From NCBI GenBank assembly GCA_039978075.1, contig JBDWCA010000004.1:62001-126000 (forward strand): a stretch of 64,000 nucleotides of DNA, written 5' to 3'. Each line of letters begins with the position of its first letter. Positions within the stretch are counted from its first letter, which is position 1. Below, one piece after another: positions 17,038 through 24,190 of the stretch. Below the pieces are notes generated by a model, which saw nothing but the letters and a program-made list of their open reading frames with translations, made no database searches and had not been told where the DNA came from. A program made the position numbers and the translations under genes. The stretch is from Anderseniella sp039978075. Its GTDB lineage: Bacteria; Pseudomonadota; Alphaproteobacteria; Rhizobiales; Aestuariivirgaceae.

Positions 17038-17781
17038 ATGAGACCATTGGCGGCGGGGAACTGGAAGATGAACGGCCTGAAGGCGTCGGCCTCGGAACTG
17101 GCTGCGTTGAAAGACCGGCTCGACGGCACGGCACCGGCGTGCGACGTGTTGATCTGTCCTCCGGCAACGTTGGTCATGTCGCTGGCAGACGCTGCTGAGG
17201 GAAGTGCCATACAAATCGGTGGTCAGGACTGTCATTCTGCCGTTTCCGGCGCCCATACGGGTGATATTTCGGCTGTCATGCTGAAGGATGCGGGCGCATC
17301 TGCGGTCATCGTGGGGCATTCCGAACGCCGCGCCGATCACGGTGAGAGCAGTGAACTGGTGCAGGCCAAGGCGCACGCCGCCATCGCTGCCGGCCTTGTC
17401 GCGATTGTCTGCCTGGGCGAGACACTGGCTGAACGTGAGGCTGGCGATACGCTCAGTGTCGTTCACGCGCAATTGAACGGTTCTCTTCCAGACGGGGCAA
17501 CGAGTGCCACTATCATCGTGGCTTACGAACCTGTGTGGGCGATCGGATCGGGGCTTACTCCCTCAGCCGATCAGGTGGCGGAAGTTCACCAGGCGATCAG
17601 GGCAGGGCTGTCGGCACTGACCAGCGCGGAAGAGGCGCACCGGATCAGAATTCTCTATGGTGGCTCCGTCAAACCGTCTAATGCGGCTGAACTGATGGCC
17701 ATTGATAATGTGGATGGTGCGCTGGTCGGCGGGGCAAGCCTGAAAGCAGATGACTTTGCCGACATCATCGCGGCGTTCTGA
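17038..17781 (+). CDS. tpiA: Triosephosphate isomerase
   Basis: The 247-residue TIM-barrel enzyme interconverts dihydroxyacetone phosphate and glyceraldehyde 3-phosphate. Visible are the substrate Lys in LAAGNWKMNG at the N-terminus, the catalytic His in IVGHSERRADHGES near residue 97, the Glu base in VAYEPVWAIGSG near residue 167, and the phosphate loop YGGSVKPSNAAEL. The ATG at 17038 is chosen over a TTG at 16981 because MRPLAAGNWKMNG is the usual N-terminus. The gene precedes secG, the normal order in Hyphomicrobiales. Confidence 0.97.
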   Translation: MRPLAAGNWKMNGLKASASELAALKDRLDGTAPACDVLICPPATLVMSLADAAEGSAIQIGGQDCHSAVSGAHTGDISAVMLKDAGASAVIVGHSERRADHGESSELVQAKAHAAIAAGLVAIVCLGETLAEREAGDTLSVVHAQLNGSLPDGATSATIIVAYEPVWAIGSGLTPSADQVAEVHQAIRAGLSALTSAEEAHRIRILYGGSVKPSNAAELMAIDNVDGALVGGASLKADDFADIIAAF

Positions 17782-17861
17782 ACGGTTTACAATCGCGGCC
17801 CAAAAGCCTACATGAGCGCCAATCGTTATTTATCTATTCGAGACAAGGTTCGAGACATTCC

Positions 17862-18227
17862 ATGATAGCCGTTATCACCGTGGTTCACCTGTTGATCGTT
17901 CTGGCCCTCATTGGCGTCGTGCTGATGCAACGCTCCGAAGGCGGTGCGCTTGGCATCGGCGGTGGCGGCGGCGGCGGCGGTGGTATGTTCACCTCACGCG
18001 GGGCCGGCAGCGCACTGACCAAGACCACGGCGGTACTGGCGATATGCTTCTTCGTGACCTCGATGTCGCTGGCGTACCTGTCACGCGGTGATTCCGGCGG
18101 CACCTCAGTACTGGATCAGGTGGCGCCCAGCCAGTCGCAGGGCCAGGAAGGCGGCGGCCGTTCGGTGCTGCCGACACTCCCGGGCACGCCTCCGGCGCCG
18201 ACGGAACCTGCGGTTCCTACGCAGTAG
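17862..18227 (+). CDS. secG: Protein translocase subunit SecG
   Basis: The 121-residue protein has two membrane helices, VITVVHLLIVLALIGVVLM and LTKTTAVLAICFFVTSMSLAYL. Between them lie the conserved QRSEGGALGIGGG and a run of glycines before MFTSRG, the cytoplasmic loop typical of SecG. A Pro/Ala-rich tail follows, as in other alphaproteobacterial SecG. It is a non-essential accessory subunit of the SecYEG channel. The gene lies 80 bases after tpiA. Downstream, where pyrG would be expected, a repeat array begins within 20 bases of the stop codon. Confidence 0.95.
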   Translation: MIAVITVVHLLIVLALIGVVLMQRSEGGALGIGGGGGGGGGMFTSRGAGSALTKTTAVLAICFFVTSMSLAYLSRGDSGGTSVLDQVAPSQSQGQEGGGRSVLPTLPGTPPAPTEPAVPTQ

Positions 18228-18243
18228 GATTTGGTTGATTACA

Positions 18244-18393
18244 CTCACGCAAGCAGCCTGTCGGCTGCGCTCCGCCAGGGCGGGCCTGACCGGCCCGAGG
18301 CCCGTCGGGCCTAGTTGGAGATCATCATCCAGATGGTTATCCATTATTCTGGTCGAACAGCTTTCTTCGCTTCGCTCAGGCCGTTCTCCGACC
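18244..18393 (+). repeat. Dispersed repeat, hairpin module A followed by inverted module B
   Basis: Module A (18244-18320) starts CTCACGCAAGCAGCC and can fold three stems: GCAGCC/GGCTGC, GGGCC/GGCCC around TGACC, and AGGCCCG/CGGGCCT at 18298-18312. After about 30 bases of unrelated sequence comes module B (18350-18393), a 44-base element whose exact reverse complement is at 39317-39360. The same module A occurs three times at 38967-39342. This is a chromosomal repeat family, not a gene. Confidence 0.85.
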
Positions 18394-18430
18394 TTGAACA
18401 ACCATAGTCATGAATTCCAGGCCGAAGCAC

Positions 18431-18714
18431 GATAGTGCTGAGGCAAGCGCGACTGTGCGTCGCACGGAGTGCGCCCCAGCGGAGCGCAGCCGTAAGGCTG
18501 CTTGCGTGAGCGGAATAAAACCAAGGCCCGATAGTGCTGAGGCAAGCGCGACTGCGCGTCGCACGGAGTGCGCCCCAGCGGAGCGCAGCCGTAAGGCTGC
18601 TTGCGTGAGCGGAATAAAACCAAGGCTCGACAGTGCTGAGGCAAGCGCGACTGCGCGTCGCGCGAAGTGCGCCCCAGCGGAGCGCAGCCGAAAGGCTGCT
18701 TGCGTGAACGGAAT
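18431..18714 (+). repeat. Tandem repeat, three copies of a 99-base unit
   Basis: Units begin at 18431, 18530 and 18629 with GATAGTGCTGAGGCAAGC (third GACAGTGCTG) and are nearly identical apart from a few substitutions. The last copy runs out near 18714. Each contains the core of module A in the reverse orientation, with stem GCAGCC/GGCTGC closing a four-base loop GTAA, GTAA or GAAA. Because 99 is a multiple of three, long open frames run through the array on both strands; they are repeats of the same short peptide and are not called genes. Confidence 0.9.
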
Positions 18715-18759
18715 CAAACACTCCTTGCGCGACCAAAACCACCTTCCCATAATTGACAC

Positions 18760-19806
18760 ATGACCACCGACACCCGCATCAGGGACTCATTCGCCGTCCA
18801 GGCTCATGCATGCGAACAGCTGGGTTCGCCATTTACAGCCCGGCTGCTCGAGGGGCTTGGGACAAACCTGGATCATGCAACCATGAGCGGGCACACAATC
18901 CTGACCTGGCAGGGCCGGCCGGATGCATTGGGTGACGCGGTCGCGTTGCGGCTGGCGGGCGCTTTGCATGGCCTGTCGCGGCGCGGTGAGTATCCTGACC
19001 TGACCAAACTCTATCCGCCGAACCCGTTGCCGAATACAGCAACACTCGACCGGGTTGCGCTCGAAACCATCAAGAAAGCGGATGCTGACATCCTGCAATG
19101 GCTGGCTCATCCGCCCCAGACAAATGAAGTGGCCCGATCGGCTATTCTGTATCCCGGGTTGATGCAGATCGCGGCAGAGACCGGATTGCCCCTGAGCATG
19201 TATGAGATTGGCTGCAGCGCAGGCCTCAACCTCCTCCCTGACAGGTATGGATACCGGTTGGGAGAAGTGAGAGCCGGGCAGGCCGGTTCACCCGTCATGC
19301 TGGCGCCGGATTGGCTGGGAGCAATGCCTGGCGGGGTTGATCCCGACATTGTCAGCCGGCGTGGGTGTGACCGAAATGTGCTCGATGTCACCGATGCTGC
19401 ACACGCGGAGCGCATCGTTTCGTATGTCTGGCCGGATCAGGAAGACCGCATCAACCGGGTCATGGCAGCTCTCGACCTGGCCCGCGTTGATCCGCCCCAC
19501 ATCGATCAGGCAGATGCCGGTGACTGGATCGAGGCTGTTATTTCCAATAATTCAACACCCGGTATCGCGCGTGTGATCCTGCATTCAATCGCGTTTCAGT
19601 ATTTTCCCGAACCGGTGCAGCTCCGCATTACAGAACGAATTGAAACTGTAGGTGCGATGGCGACAACCGATACACCTCTGGCCTGGTTGTCTTTTGAACA
19701 GTTCGGGACCGAGGGGCCGCGCCTTGTGCTCAGACTGTGGCCGGGAGATAGCTCGCGGGTGCTGGCCAAAGCCGACGCACACTGCCGGTCAATTTGCTGG
19801 TGCTGA
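18760..19806 (+). CDS. DUF2332 family protein
   Basis: The 348-residue soluble protein matches the DUF2332 pattern as I remember it. Visible blocks are ACEQLGSPFTARLLEGLG at the N-terminus, GRPDALGDAVALRLAGALH, SMYEIGCSAGLNLLPDRYGY near residue 150, VSYVWPDQEDR and FHS-like VILHSIAFQYF. The EIGCSAGLNL stretch resembles the glycine-rich SAM-binding motif of methyltransferases, but function is unproven. The last residues (CRSICWC) differ from the usual ending. It starts about 45 bases after the repeat array and is followed by the ArsR/SRPBCC pair. Confidence 0.85.
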   Translation: MTTDTRIRDSFAVQAHACEQLGSPFTARLLEGLGTNLDHATMSGHTILTWQGRPDALGDAVALRLAGALHGLSRRGEYPDLTKLYPPNPLPNTATLDRVALETIKKADADILQWLAHPPQTNEVARSAILYPGLMQIAAETGLPLSMYEIGCSAGLNLLPDRYGYRLGEVRAGQAGSPVMLAPDWLGAMPGGVDPDIVSRRGCDRNVLDVTDAAHAERIVSYVWPDQEDRINRVMAALDLARVDPPHIDQADAGDWIEAVISNNSTPGIARVILHSIAFQYFPEPVQLRITERIETVGAMATTDTPLAWLSFEQFGTEGPRLVLRLWPGDSSRVLAKADAHCRSICWC

Positions 19807-19830
19807 TCCCGACCGCTGTTAAAAACTACA

Positions 19831-19867
19831 TTGACAAGTTTGCTCAATAATATAACCATACGGTTAT
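19831..19867 (+). promoter_or_regulatory. Promoter and ArsR-type operator overlapping the arsR start
   Basis: A TTGACA hexamer at 19831-19836 and TATAAC at 19851-19856 (14-base spacing, short) precede the palindrome ATAACCATACGGTTAT at 19852-19867. The palindrome overlaps the ATG at 19866. TAACCA-N-GGTTA type sites are typical of the ArsR regulators paired with SRPBCC proteins, so autoregulation is likely. If transcription starts close to 19866 the message would be nearly leaderless. Confidence 0.55.
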
Positions 19868-20237
19868 GGAACAAATTGGTTATATGCAAACGCAACCTGA
19901 CCTCGATGCGATTTTTGCAGCGCTGGCCGACCCGACGCGGCGAGCGATCTTGTCCCGGCTGGCCGACGGCCAGGCATCGGTCAATGAGATTGCGGCGCCG
20001 TTCGAGATGAGCCAGCCGGCCGTCTCGAAACACCTGAAAGTGCTGGAACGCGCCGGATTGATCGAACGCGACATCGTAGAGCAGCGCCGCCCCGCCAGGC
20101 TAAAGGCTGACAACATGGCCGCAGCTGTCGACTGGCTGGACGAGTTCAGGGCGTTCTGGGGAAAGAGCTTCGATCAGCTCGATGACATTCTGGTTCATAT
20201 GAAACAAACCGAAGCGAAGGACAAAGGCCATGAGTGA
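19866..20237 (+). CDS. ArsR-family transcriptional regulator
   Basis: The 123-residue winged-helix protein has IFAALADPTRRAILSRLADG, INEIAAPF-type NEIAAPFEMSQPAVSKHLKVLERAGLIERD and a basic wing. No metal-binding ELCVCDL cysteines are present, so it belongs to the non-metal subgroup usually paired with SRPBCC/AHSA1 proteins. Indeed its stop overlaps the following SRPBCC gene by eight bases. ATG at 19884 (MQTQPDLDAIF) is a plausible alternative start that would lie clear of the operator. It probably represses its own operon. Confidence 0.93.
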   Translation: MEQIGYMQTQPDLDAIFAALADPTRRAILSRLADGQASVNEIAAPFEMSQPAVSKHLKVLERAGLIERDIVEQRRPARLKADNMAAAVDWLDEFRAFWGKSFDQLDDILVHMKQTEAKDKGHE

Positions 20238-20733
20238 AGTAACTGAGTATGTAGTAGACCGCCTGTTTGATGCGCCACGTGCAATGGTCTGGCGGGCTTG
20301 GACGGATCCTGAGTTGCTGGCGCGCTGGTATGGCCCGGGTGTCGATACGATCATCCATAAATTTGAACTGAAACCCGGCGGTGAATGGCTCAACGAGATG
20401 AAGTGGGGCGACAAGTCCGACCTCAGCAAGGCGGTGTTTCAGGAGGTCGTCCAGGAACAGAAAATGGTGTGGCATCACTCATCCACTGATGCCGACTGGA
20501 ACACTGTCTCCAACCCGATGATGGCGGATTGGCCGCGTGTGCTGCTGACCGTTGTTACGTTTGAAGATGCCGGCTCAAAGACCAGGGTCAGACTGACCTG
20601 GACACCGCTGGATGCAAGCGACGCCGAGGTGGCGTGTTTTGCCAATGTCATGGGTAATATGAGCAAGGGTTGGGAAAGCGGCTTTGCCATCATGGACGAG
20701 ATGCTCGCTGAAATGCAGGCAAACAAAGCCTGA
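20230..20733 (+). CDS. SRPBCC / AHSA1-domain protein
   Basis: The 167-residue protein begins with YVVDRLFDAPRAMVWRAWTDPELLARWYGP, the standard start of the AHSA1-like START fold, and ends with MGNMSKGWESGFAIMDEM. The fold forms a hydrophobic pocket; ligand and role are unknown here. It overlaps the arsR gene by eight bases and is surely co-expressed with it. About 270 bases without a recognisable gene follow before the secreted protein at 21004. Confidence 0.93.
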   Translation: MSEVTEYVVDRLFDAPRAMVWRAWTDPELLARWYGPGVDTIIHKFELKPGGEWLNEMKWGDKSDLSKAVFQEVVQEQKMVWHHSSTDADWNTVSNPMMADWPRVLLTVVTFEDAGSKTRVRLTWTPLDASDAEVACFANVMGNMSKGWESGFAIMDEMLAEMQANKA

Positions 20734-21003
20734 CAAGATACAGTTACAAATCCAATTGCTTCGAGCGGGGTAGCGCGAGCTGTTCCGCTCGCTCAGCAAT
20801 TACGATCCTGACGTGCGGCTTGTGAGAATTCACACATCCGTCGGATGTGATCTTCGCTATGGTCAGTGCAAATCGGTCAAAGCCAAACAAGCAGGAGGCG
20901 AGAATTGACCCACATTAGCAAAAACCGGCTCGCGTGGCCGCACAGTGGCTGATGCTTAAAAGGATCTTCCGCTGGCCTCAACAGCCTGACCAAGGAGATC
21001 ACT

Positions 21004-21339
21004 ATGACTGACAACATACTCAGAAACACAGCAGCAGCCACAATCGCTGTCACCACGTTACTGGCAGGCATATCGTTCATGTCTGACGGTGCCGATGCAG
21101 CCAACACCAGATGCGGAAACCACAAGGACGTGGTGGCATTTCTCGGGAAAAAGTACAAGGAAACCAGAATCGGCATGGGATTGATAAATGCCGGCCAGAT
21201 GATGGAACTCTATATGTCTGCGGAAGGGACCTGGACCATGTTGATCACCAGGCCGAATGGTTTGTCGTGCTTTGGTCCAGTCGGCAAGAGCTGGACGCAT
21301 ATCAAGGCAAAACCGGCAAAGACAGAGACGGGCGCCTGA
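21004..21339 (+). CDS. Small secreted protein of unknown function
   Basis: The 111-residue protein has a signal peptide (NTAAATIAVTTLLAGISFMSDGADA, cleavage likely after A-D-A near residue 32). The mature part of about 78 residues has two Cys (CGNHKDVVAFL and LSCFGPVGKSW) that could form one disulfide. The stretch VVAFLGKKYKETRIGMGL...GQMMELYMSAEGTWTMLITRPNG resembles small periplasmic proteins seen in many Rhizobiales, without assigned function. AAGGAG precedes the ATG by about eight bases. It converges on the VOC gene at 21342. Confidence 0.8.
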   Translation: MTDNILRNTAAATIAVTTLLAGISFMSDGADAANTRCGNHKDVVAFLGKKYKETRIGMGLINAGQMMELYMSAEGTWTMLITRPNGLSCFGPVGKSWTHIKAKPAKTETGA

Positions 21340-21341
21340 GT

Positions 21342-21716
21342 TCAGGTTTCACTGCTTTGGAAATCGATGTGGATATGATTGCCGTCGGCATCGAAAACAT
21401 TGACCTGTGTGACATCAATCCCCGGCACCTTGACGACCTTGTAGTCGATATTCCGGTCGTCAAGGTTTTCCAGAAATGGTGCATAACCGGTTGCAGAAAG
21501 TGCAAAGTGCTCCAGTTTGGGGTCATGTCCAGCCGGTTCACTGTCTACACCGACAAGATGCACGACCGGATATTCTCCCGCATACATCCAGGCGCCCGGA
21601 AACGGAAATGGCGGTCTGACTCCCGACGTCATGCCCAGGACATCCTCGTACCATTTTACCATCTGTTCCAAGTTTGCCGTTTTGACGTTCACGTGGTCGA
21701 GCCGGTTGAGCTGCAT
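21342..21716 (-). CDS. VOC superfamily (glyoxalase/dioxygenase-like) protein
   Basis: The 124-residue protein starts at the ATG at 21716 (MQLNRLDHVNVKTANLEQMV); AAAGG lies eight bases upstream. Two beta-alpha-beta-beta-beta modules are recognisable: LDHVNVKTANLEQMVKWYED with the first metal-ligand His, KLEHFALSATG with the second, and DADGNHIHIDF with the Glu-position region at the end. It likely binds a divalent metal and a small substrate, but which reaction it catalyses is unclear. ATGs at 21755 and 21758 would add 13-14 residues. It converges with the secreted-protein gene, three bases apart. Confidence 0.85.
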   Translation of the reverse strand: MQLNRLDHVNVKTANLEQMVKWYEDVLGMTSGVRPPFPFPGAWMYAGEYPVVHLVGVDSEPAGHDPKLEHFALSATGYAPFLENLDDRNIDYKVVKVPGIDVTQVNVFDADGNHIHIDFQSSET

Positions 21717-22101
21717 GTGGATTGCCTTTGCGATTAACTGTGCTGAAGTGCTCATCATCTTGCATGTGTTGAACGGGTTTATCCACCGTTTCGGCAAACC
21801 AATTGGGCACGATTACCGGTTGGCAGCACGTGAAGCGGAACGGCAGTTGACATCCAACCAGCCAGAACCGGAACAACCTGAAGGATGTGGCGCAGACCAA
21901 ATTGCTGAATGATCCGGCAGATTGACGGTTTTGCCTGTTTGAAAGCCATCATACAGCAGTTCCTGCTGCGATATGGACCGTAAATTCAAGTGTATCTGGC
22001 GTCACCACGCTGCAGTTGCCGGACTTTCCTCAGGAGATGAACGAAAACTCCTGCTGTAGGCACTGGAGCTGCTGCACCCAATTGTCCAGGAGAATGGCAT
22101 A
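21717..22101. other. Gene-free stretch before the EamA gene
   Basis: About 385 bases lie between the divergent VOC and EamA genes. I see no coding pattern, no tRNA and no strong promoter boxes. The only clear signal is CAGGAGA at 22087-22093, the ribosome site of the downstream TTG start. Confidence 0.5.
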
Positions 22102-23040
22102 TTGAATCCGAGAACCGGACGCGGAATATCGTTGGCGCTGGTGTGTTTGTGCATTCTTGGCATAATGCCAATCATCGCCAACAGCCGGCCAGTGGAATTC
22201 AGTGCGCTCAGCTTTGCACTGTTCCTGTCAGTCTGGCAGGTCCTGTTCGGTTTGCCATTGTTTCTGTGGGAGCTGCGCTCAGGCGCCGGAGGTGTTTTTT
22301 CCTCGTGTAACGAAGAGCACAGAACGGCTCGAACCATCGCCGTAACCCTGATCACCGGTGTGATGTTCGGGCTGTCGACTTACCTTTATGTGCTTGGAGT
22401 CGAGAAGGCCGGCGCAGTCAATGCCGCCATCGCTATACAGGCATATCCACTGTTCGCGATCTTGTGGGAAACAGTGTTCCTGAAGCGCCGCAAGACTGCT
22501 GTGGAACTCGCTCTGACTTTGGCCCTTGTTGCTACGCTTTATTATCTTGGTACCGGAGGAAGCTGGCGGATTGAGGGATTTTCCATATGGTTCCTGGTCG
22601 CGCTGGGCGTGCCGTTCCTGTGGAGTATTGCGCATGTGCTGATCAAGGAGGAATTGGGGCGAACAGCCATAACACCGGCGCAGGTTACATTGTTTCGTGT
22701 GGCGATTTCCGCCGTGTTTCTGGCCTGTGTTTTGGCATTGGCCGGGCCTGCCGGATTCCTGGAGACATTGACGCGGGTGGACCTGCAGATTTTTGCAGCG
22801 GTCATGGGGCTGTTTTATTACGTTGAACTGATTATCTGGTTTTATGCAGTCAGACACATAGATGTTTCACTGGCCAGTTCGATTACGGTGCCCTGGCCGG
22901 CGCTGACTATGGTGCTGGCGGTAATCTTCCTGGACGACCGGATAGAAATTCATCAGGTTGTCGCGTTCTTCATTGCGGTCGTTGCAATCTACGGATTGAT
23001 TGCTGCCGGAACGCGAAAGGGGCGGGTGCCGCCGAGTTAG
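22102..23040 (+). CDS. EamA-type (DMT superfamily) transporter
   Basis: The 312-residue protein has ten hydrophobic segments in two five-helix halves, the DMT/EamA layout. Examples are ISLALVCLCILGIMPIIA at the start and TVPWPALTMVLAVIFLDDRI near the end, the latter a typical second-repeat motif. It probably exports a metabolite or amino acid. The start is TTG at 22102: CAGGAGA is spaced eight bases before it, no in-frame ATG exists upstream, and the first downstream ATG falls inside helix 1. The substrate cannot be told from sequence. Confidence 0.88.
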   Translation: MNPRTGRGISLALVCLCILGIMPIIANSRPVEFSALSFALFLSVWQVLFGLPLFLWELRSGAGGVFSSCNEEHRTARTIAVTLITGVMFGLSTYLYVLGVEKAGAVNAAIAIQAYPLFAILWETVFLKRRKTAVELALTLALVATLYYLGTGGSWRIEGFSIWFLVALGVPFLWSIAHVLIKEELGRTAITPAQVTLFRVAISAVFLACVLALAGPAGFLETLTRVDLQIFAAVMGLFYYVELIIWFYAVRHIDVSLASSITVPWPALTMVLAVIFLDDRIEIHQVVAFFIAVVAIYGLIAAGTRKGRVPPS

Positions 23041-23073
23041 ATCTGATTGTTTTCACAATGCTCCGATGCTGCG

Positions 23074-23095
23074 CCGGCCTGTTAGAACAGGCCGG
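23074..23095. terminator. Hairpin between convergent genes
   Basis: CCGGCCTGTT, AG, AACAGGCCGG forms a perfect ten-base inverted repeat between the stops of the EamA gene (plus) and the DnaB-like gene (minus). Neither side has a run of T, so it may be a weak or factor-assisted bidirectional terminator. Confidence 0.45.
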
Positions 23096-23110
23096 GCCAT
23101 ACCGCACCTA

Positions 23111-23836
23111 TCATGGCGGGTGCCGGTTTGCCGTCTCGATCCGCATCCGGCCATCATTCATGAAGCAGGACTTGTCAAACAGAGACAGGTCCAGGGGATT
23201 GGGCAACCGCACATCGCCGAGATCGGGGCATGGTTTGGCCGCTGCATCATAGGATCTGTCGATCTGTGAAATGAATACGATGATCAAACCATTGTCGCGC
23301 GCGAATGCTTTCAATACACGAACCTGCACCATCAGTTCCGGATTGCTGCGCTTCTGATCCAGAAGCTGCAGGTAGTCTATGACCACGACAGTGCCCGGCT
23401 GCGCAGACCCCAGTCGATTGATGATATAGTCAGCATTTATGGCGTCGGAACTGTCGAATTCAAACAGGCCGTTGAACATTGCCATGTCCCCGCCGACGCT
23501 TTTGAAACGGGATAGTATTTCAGTCTCATTGTACTCAAACGTGAAAAACACACCACGGCGCCCGAGTCTCAATGCTTCCACGATGAGCTTGAGACCCATC
23601 ATTGTCTTGCCATGACCAGGACGTGCACCCAGCAGGACAAGGTCTCCCGGTTTCAACCTGGCCAACAGTTCACTGGAGGGCGGGGCGGCAGCCGCATTTG
23701 CTGCAAGCAGGCTCCAGGTGTTGAAACCCTCCTGGCGGGCGATACGGTCCAATGCCTTGTTGAGTGGAATGCCTTCCTTGCGGGACAAGGCTCTGGCCCG
23801 GCGCTTGAGATGATAAATCGGGGCAGACAATTTCAT
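23111..23836 (-). CDS. Stand-alone DnaB-like RecA-fold ATPase
   Basis: The 241-residue protein carries a RecA-type core with Walker A GARPGHGKTMMGLKL near residue 70, FTFEYNETEILSRF, Walker B TVVVIDYLQLLDQK near residue 150 and IIVFISQIDRSYD. These match the C-terminal helicase domain of DnaB, but the DnaB N-terminal primase-binding domain is missing. A helical N-terminus (LKRRARALSRKEGIPLNKALDRIA) with the GFNTWSLL stretch replaces it. Similar short proteins occur in Rhizobiales and are usually labelled DNA helicase; real helicase activity is doubtful. It is divergent from phaC. Confidence 0.8.
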   Translation of the reverse strand: MKLSAPIYHLKRRARALSRKEGIPLNKALDRIARQEGFNTWSLLAANAAAAPPSSELLARLKPGDLVLLGARPGHGKTMMGLKLIVEALRLGRRGVFFTFEYNETEILSRFKSVGGDMAMFNGLFEFDSSDAINADYIINRLGSAQPGTVVVIDYLQLLDQKRSNPELMVQVRVLKAFARDNGLIIVFISQIDRSYDAAAKPCPDLGDVRLPNPLDLSLFDKSCFMNDGRMRIETANRHPP

Positions 23837-24190
23837 ATGAAAAACCTCCTATTGCGGGCGGTTTTCACAATCCCTCCTTATGCGTGTTGCCCGAACAGTC
23901 GGTTCGATGAAAATGAAACCCCATATGGCACGTACTTTCCCGGACGGAGGGGGGAGGCATGGGTTGCGGCCTGTAGAACAGTATGGACCAACGCAATGTG
24001 ATTCAAAATACCCCATCACCCGCTTCGCGAATTTTCAGGCGTTCTGTTCACAACTGCACAATCATCGTGAAAGCCGGCTTCGTCACCGATCGGTGAGAGA
24101 GCATGATCGAAGTCAATGATGGCGCATACGGATATACGTATTCTGTGACCTGAAATCAGGACGGCTTTGTTTCTATGGTTGGATAGTGTG
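23837..24190. other. Gene-free stretch with a perfect 14-base palindrome before phaC
   Basis: About 350 bases separate the divergent DnaB-like and phaC genes. No coding pattern is seen. TCACCGATCGGTGA at 24083-24096 is a perfect palindrome roughly 95 bases upstream of the phaC start and could be an operator. A run GGACGGAGGGGGGAGG near 23940 is purine-rich but has no gene behind it. Confidence 0.45.

Noticed and set aside
18344..18763. Long open frames on both strands through the 99-base repeats
   Set aside because: The frames exist because the repeat length is a multiple of three; the peptides are three repeats of one short sequence, have no recognisable domain and lack ribosome sites.
20734..21003. 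Possible small gene between the SRPBCC gene and the secreted protein gene
   Set aside because: The only frames there are short, lack ribosome sites or run antisense into the secreted-protein gene.
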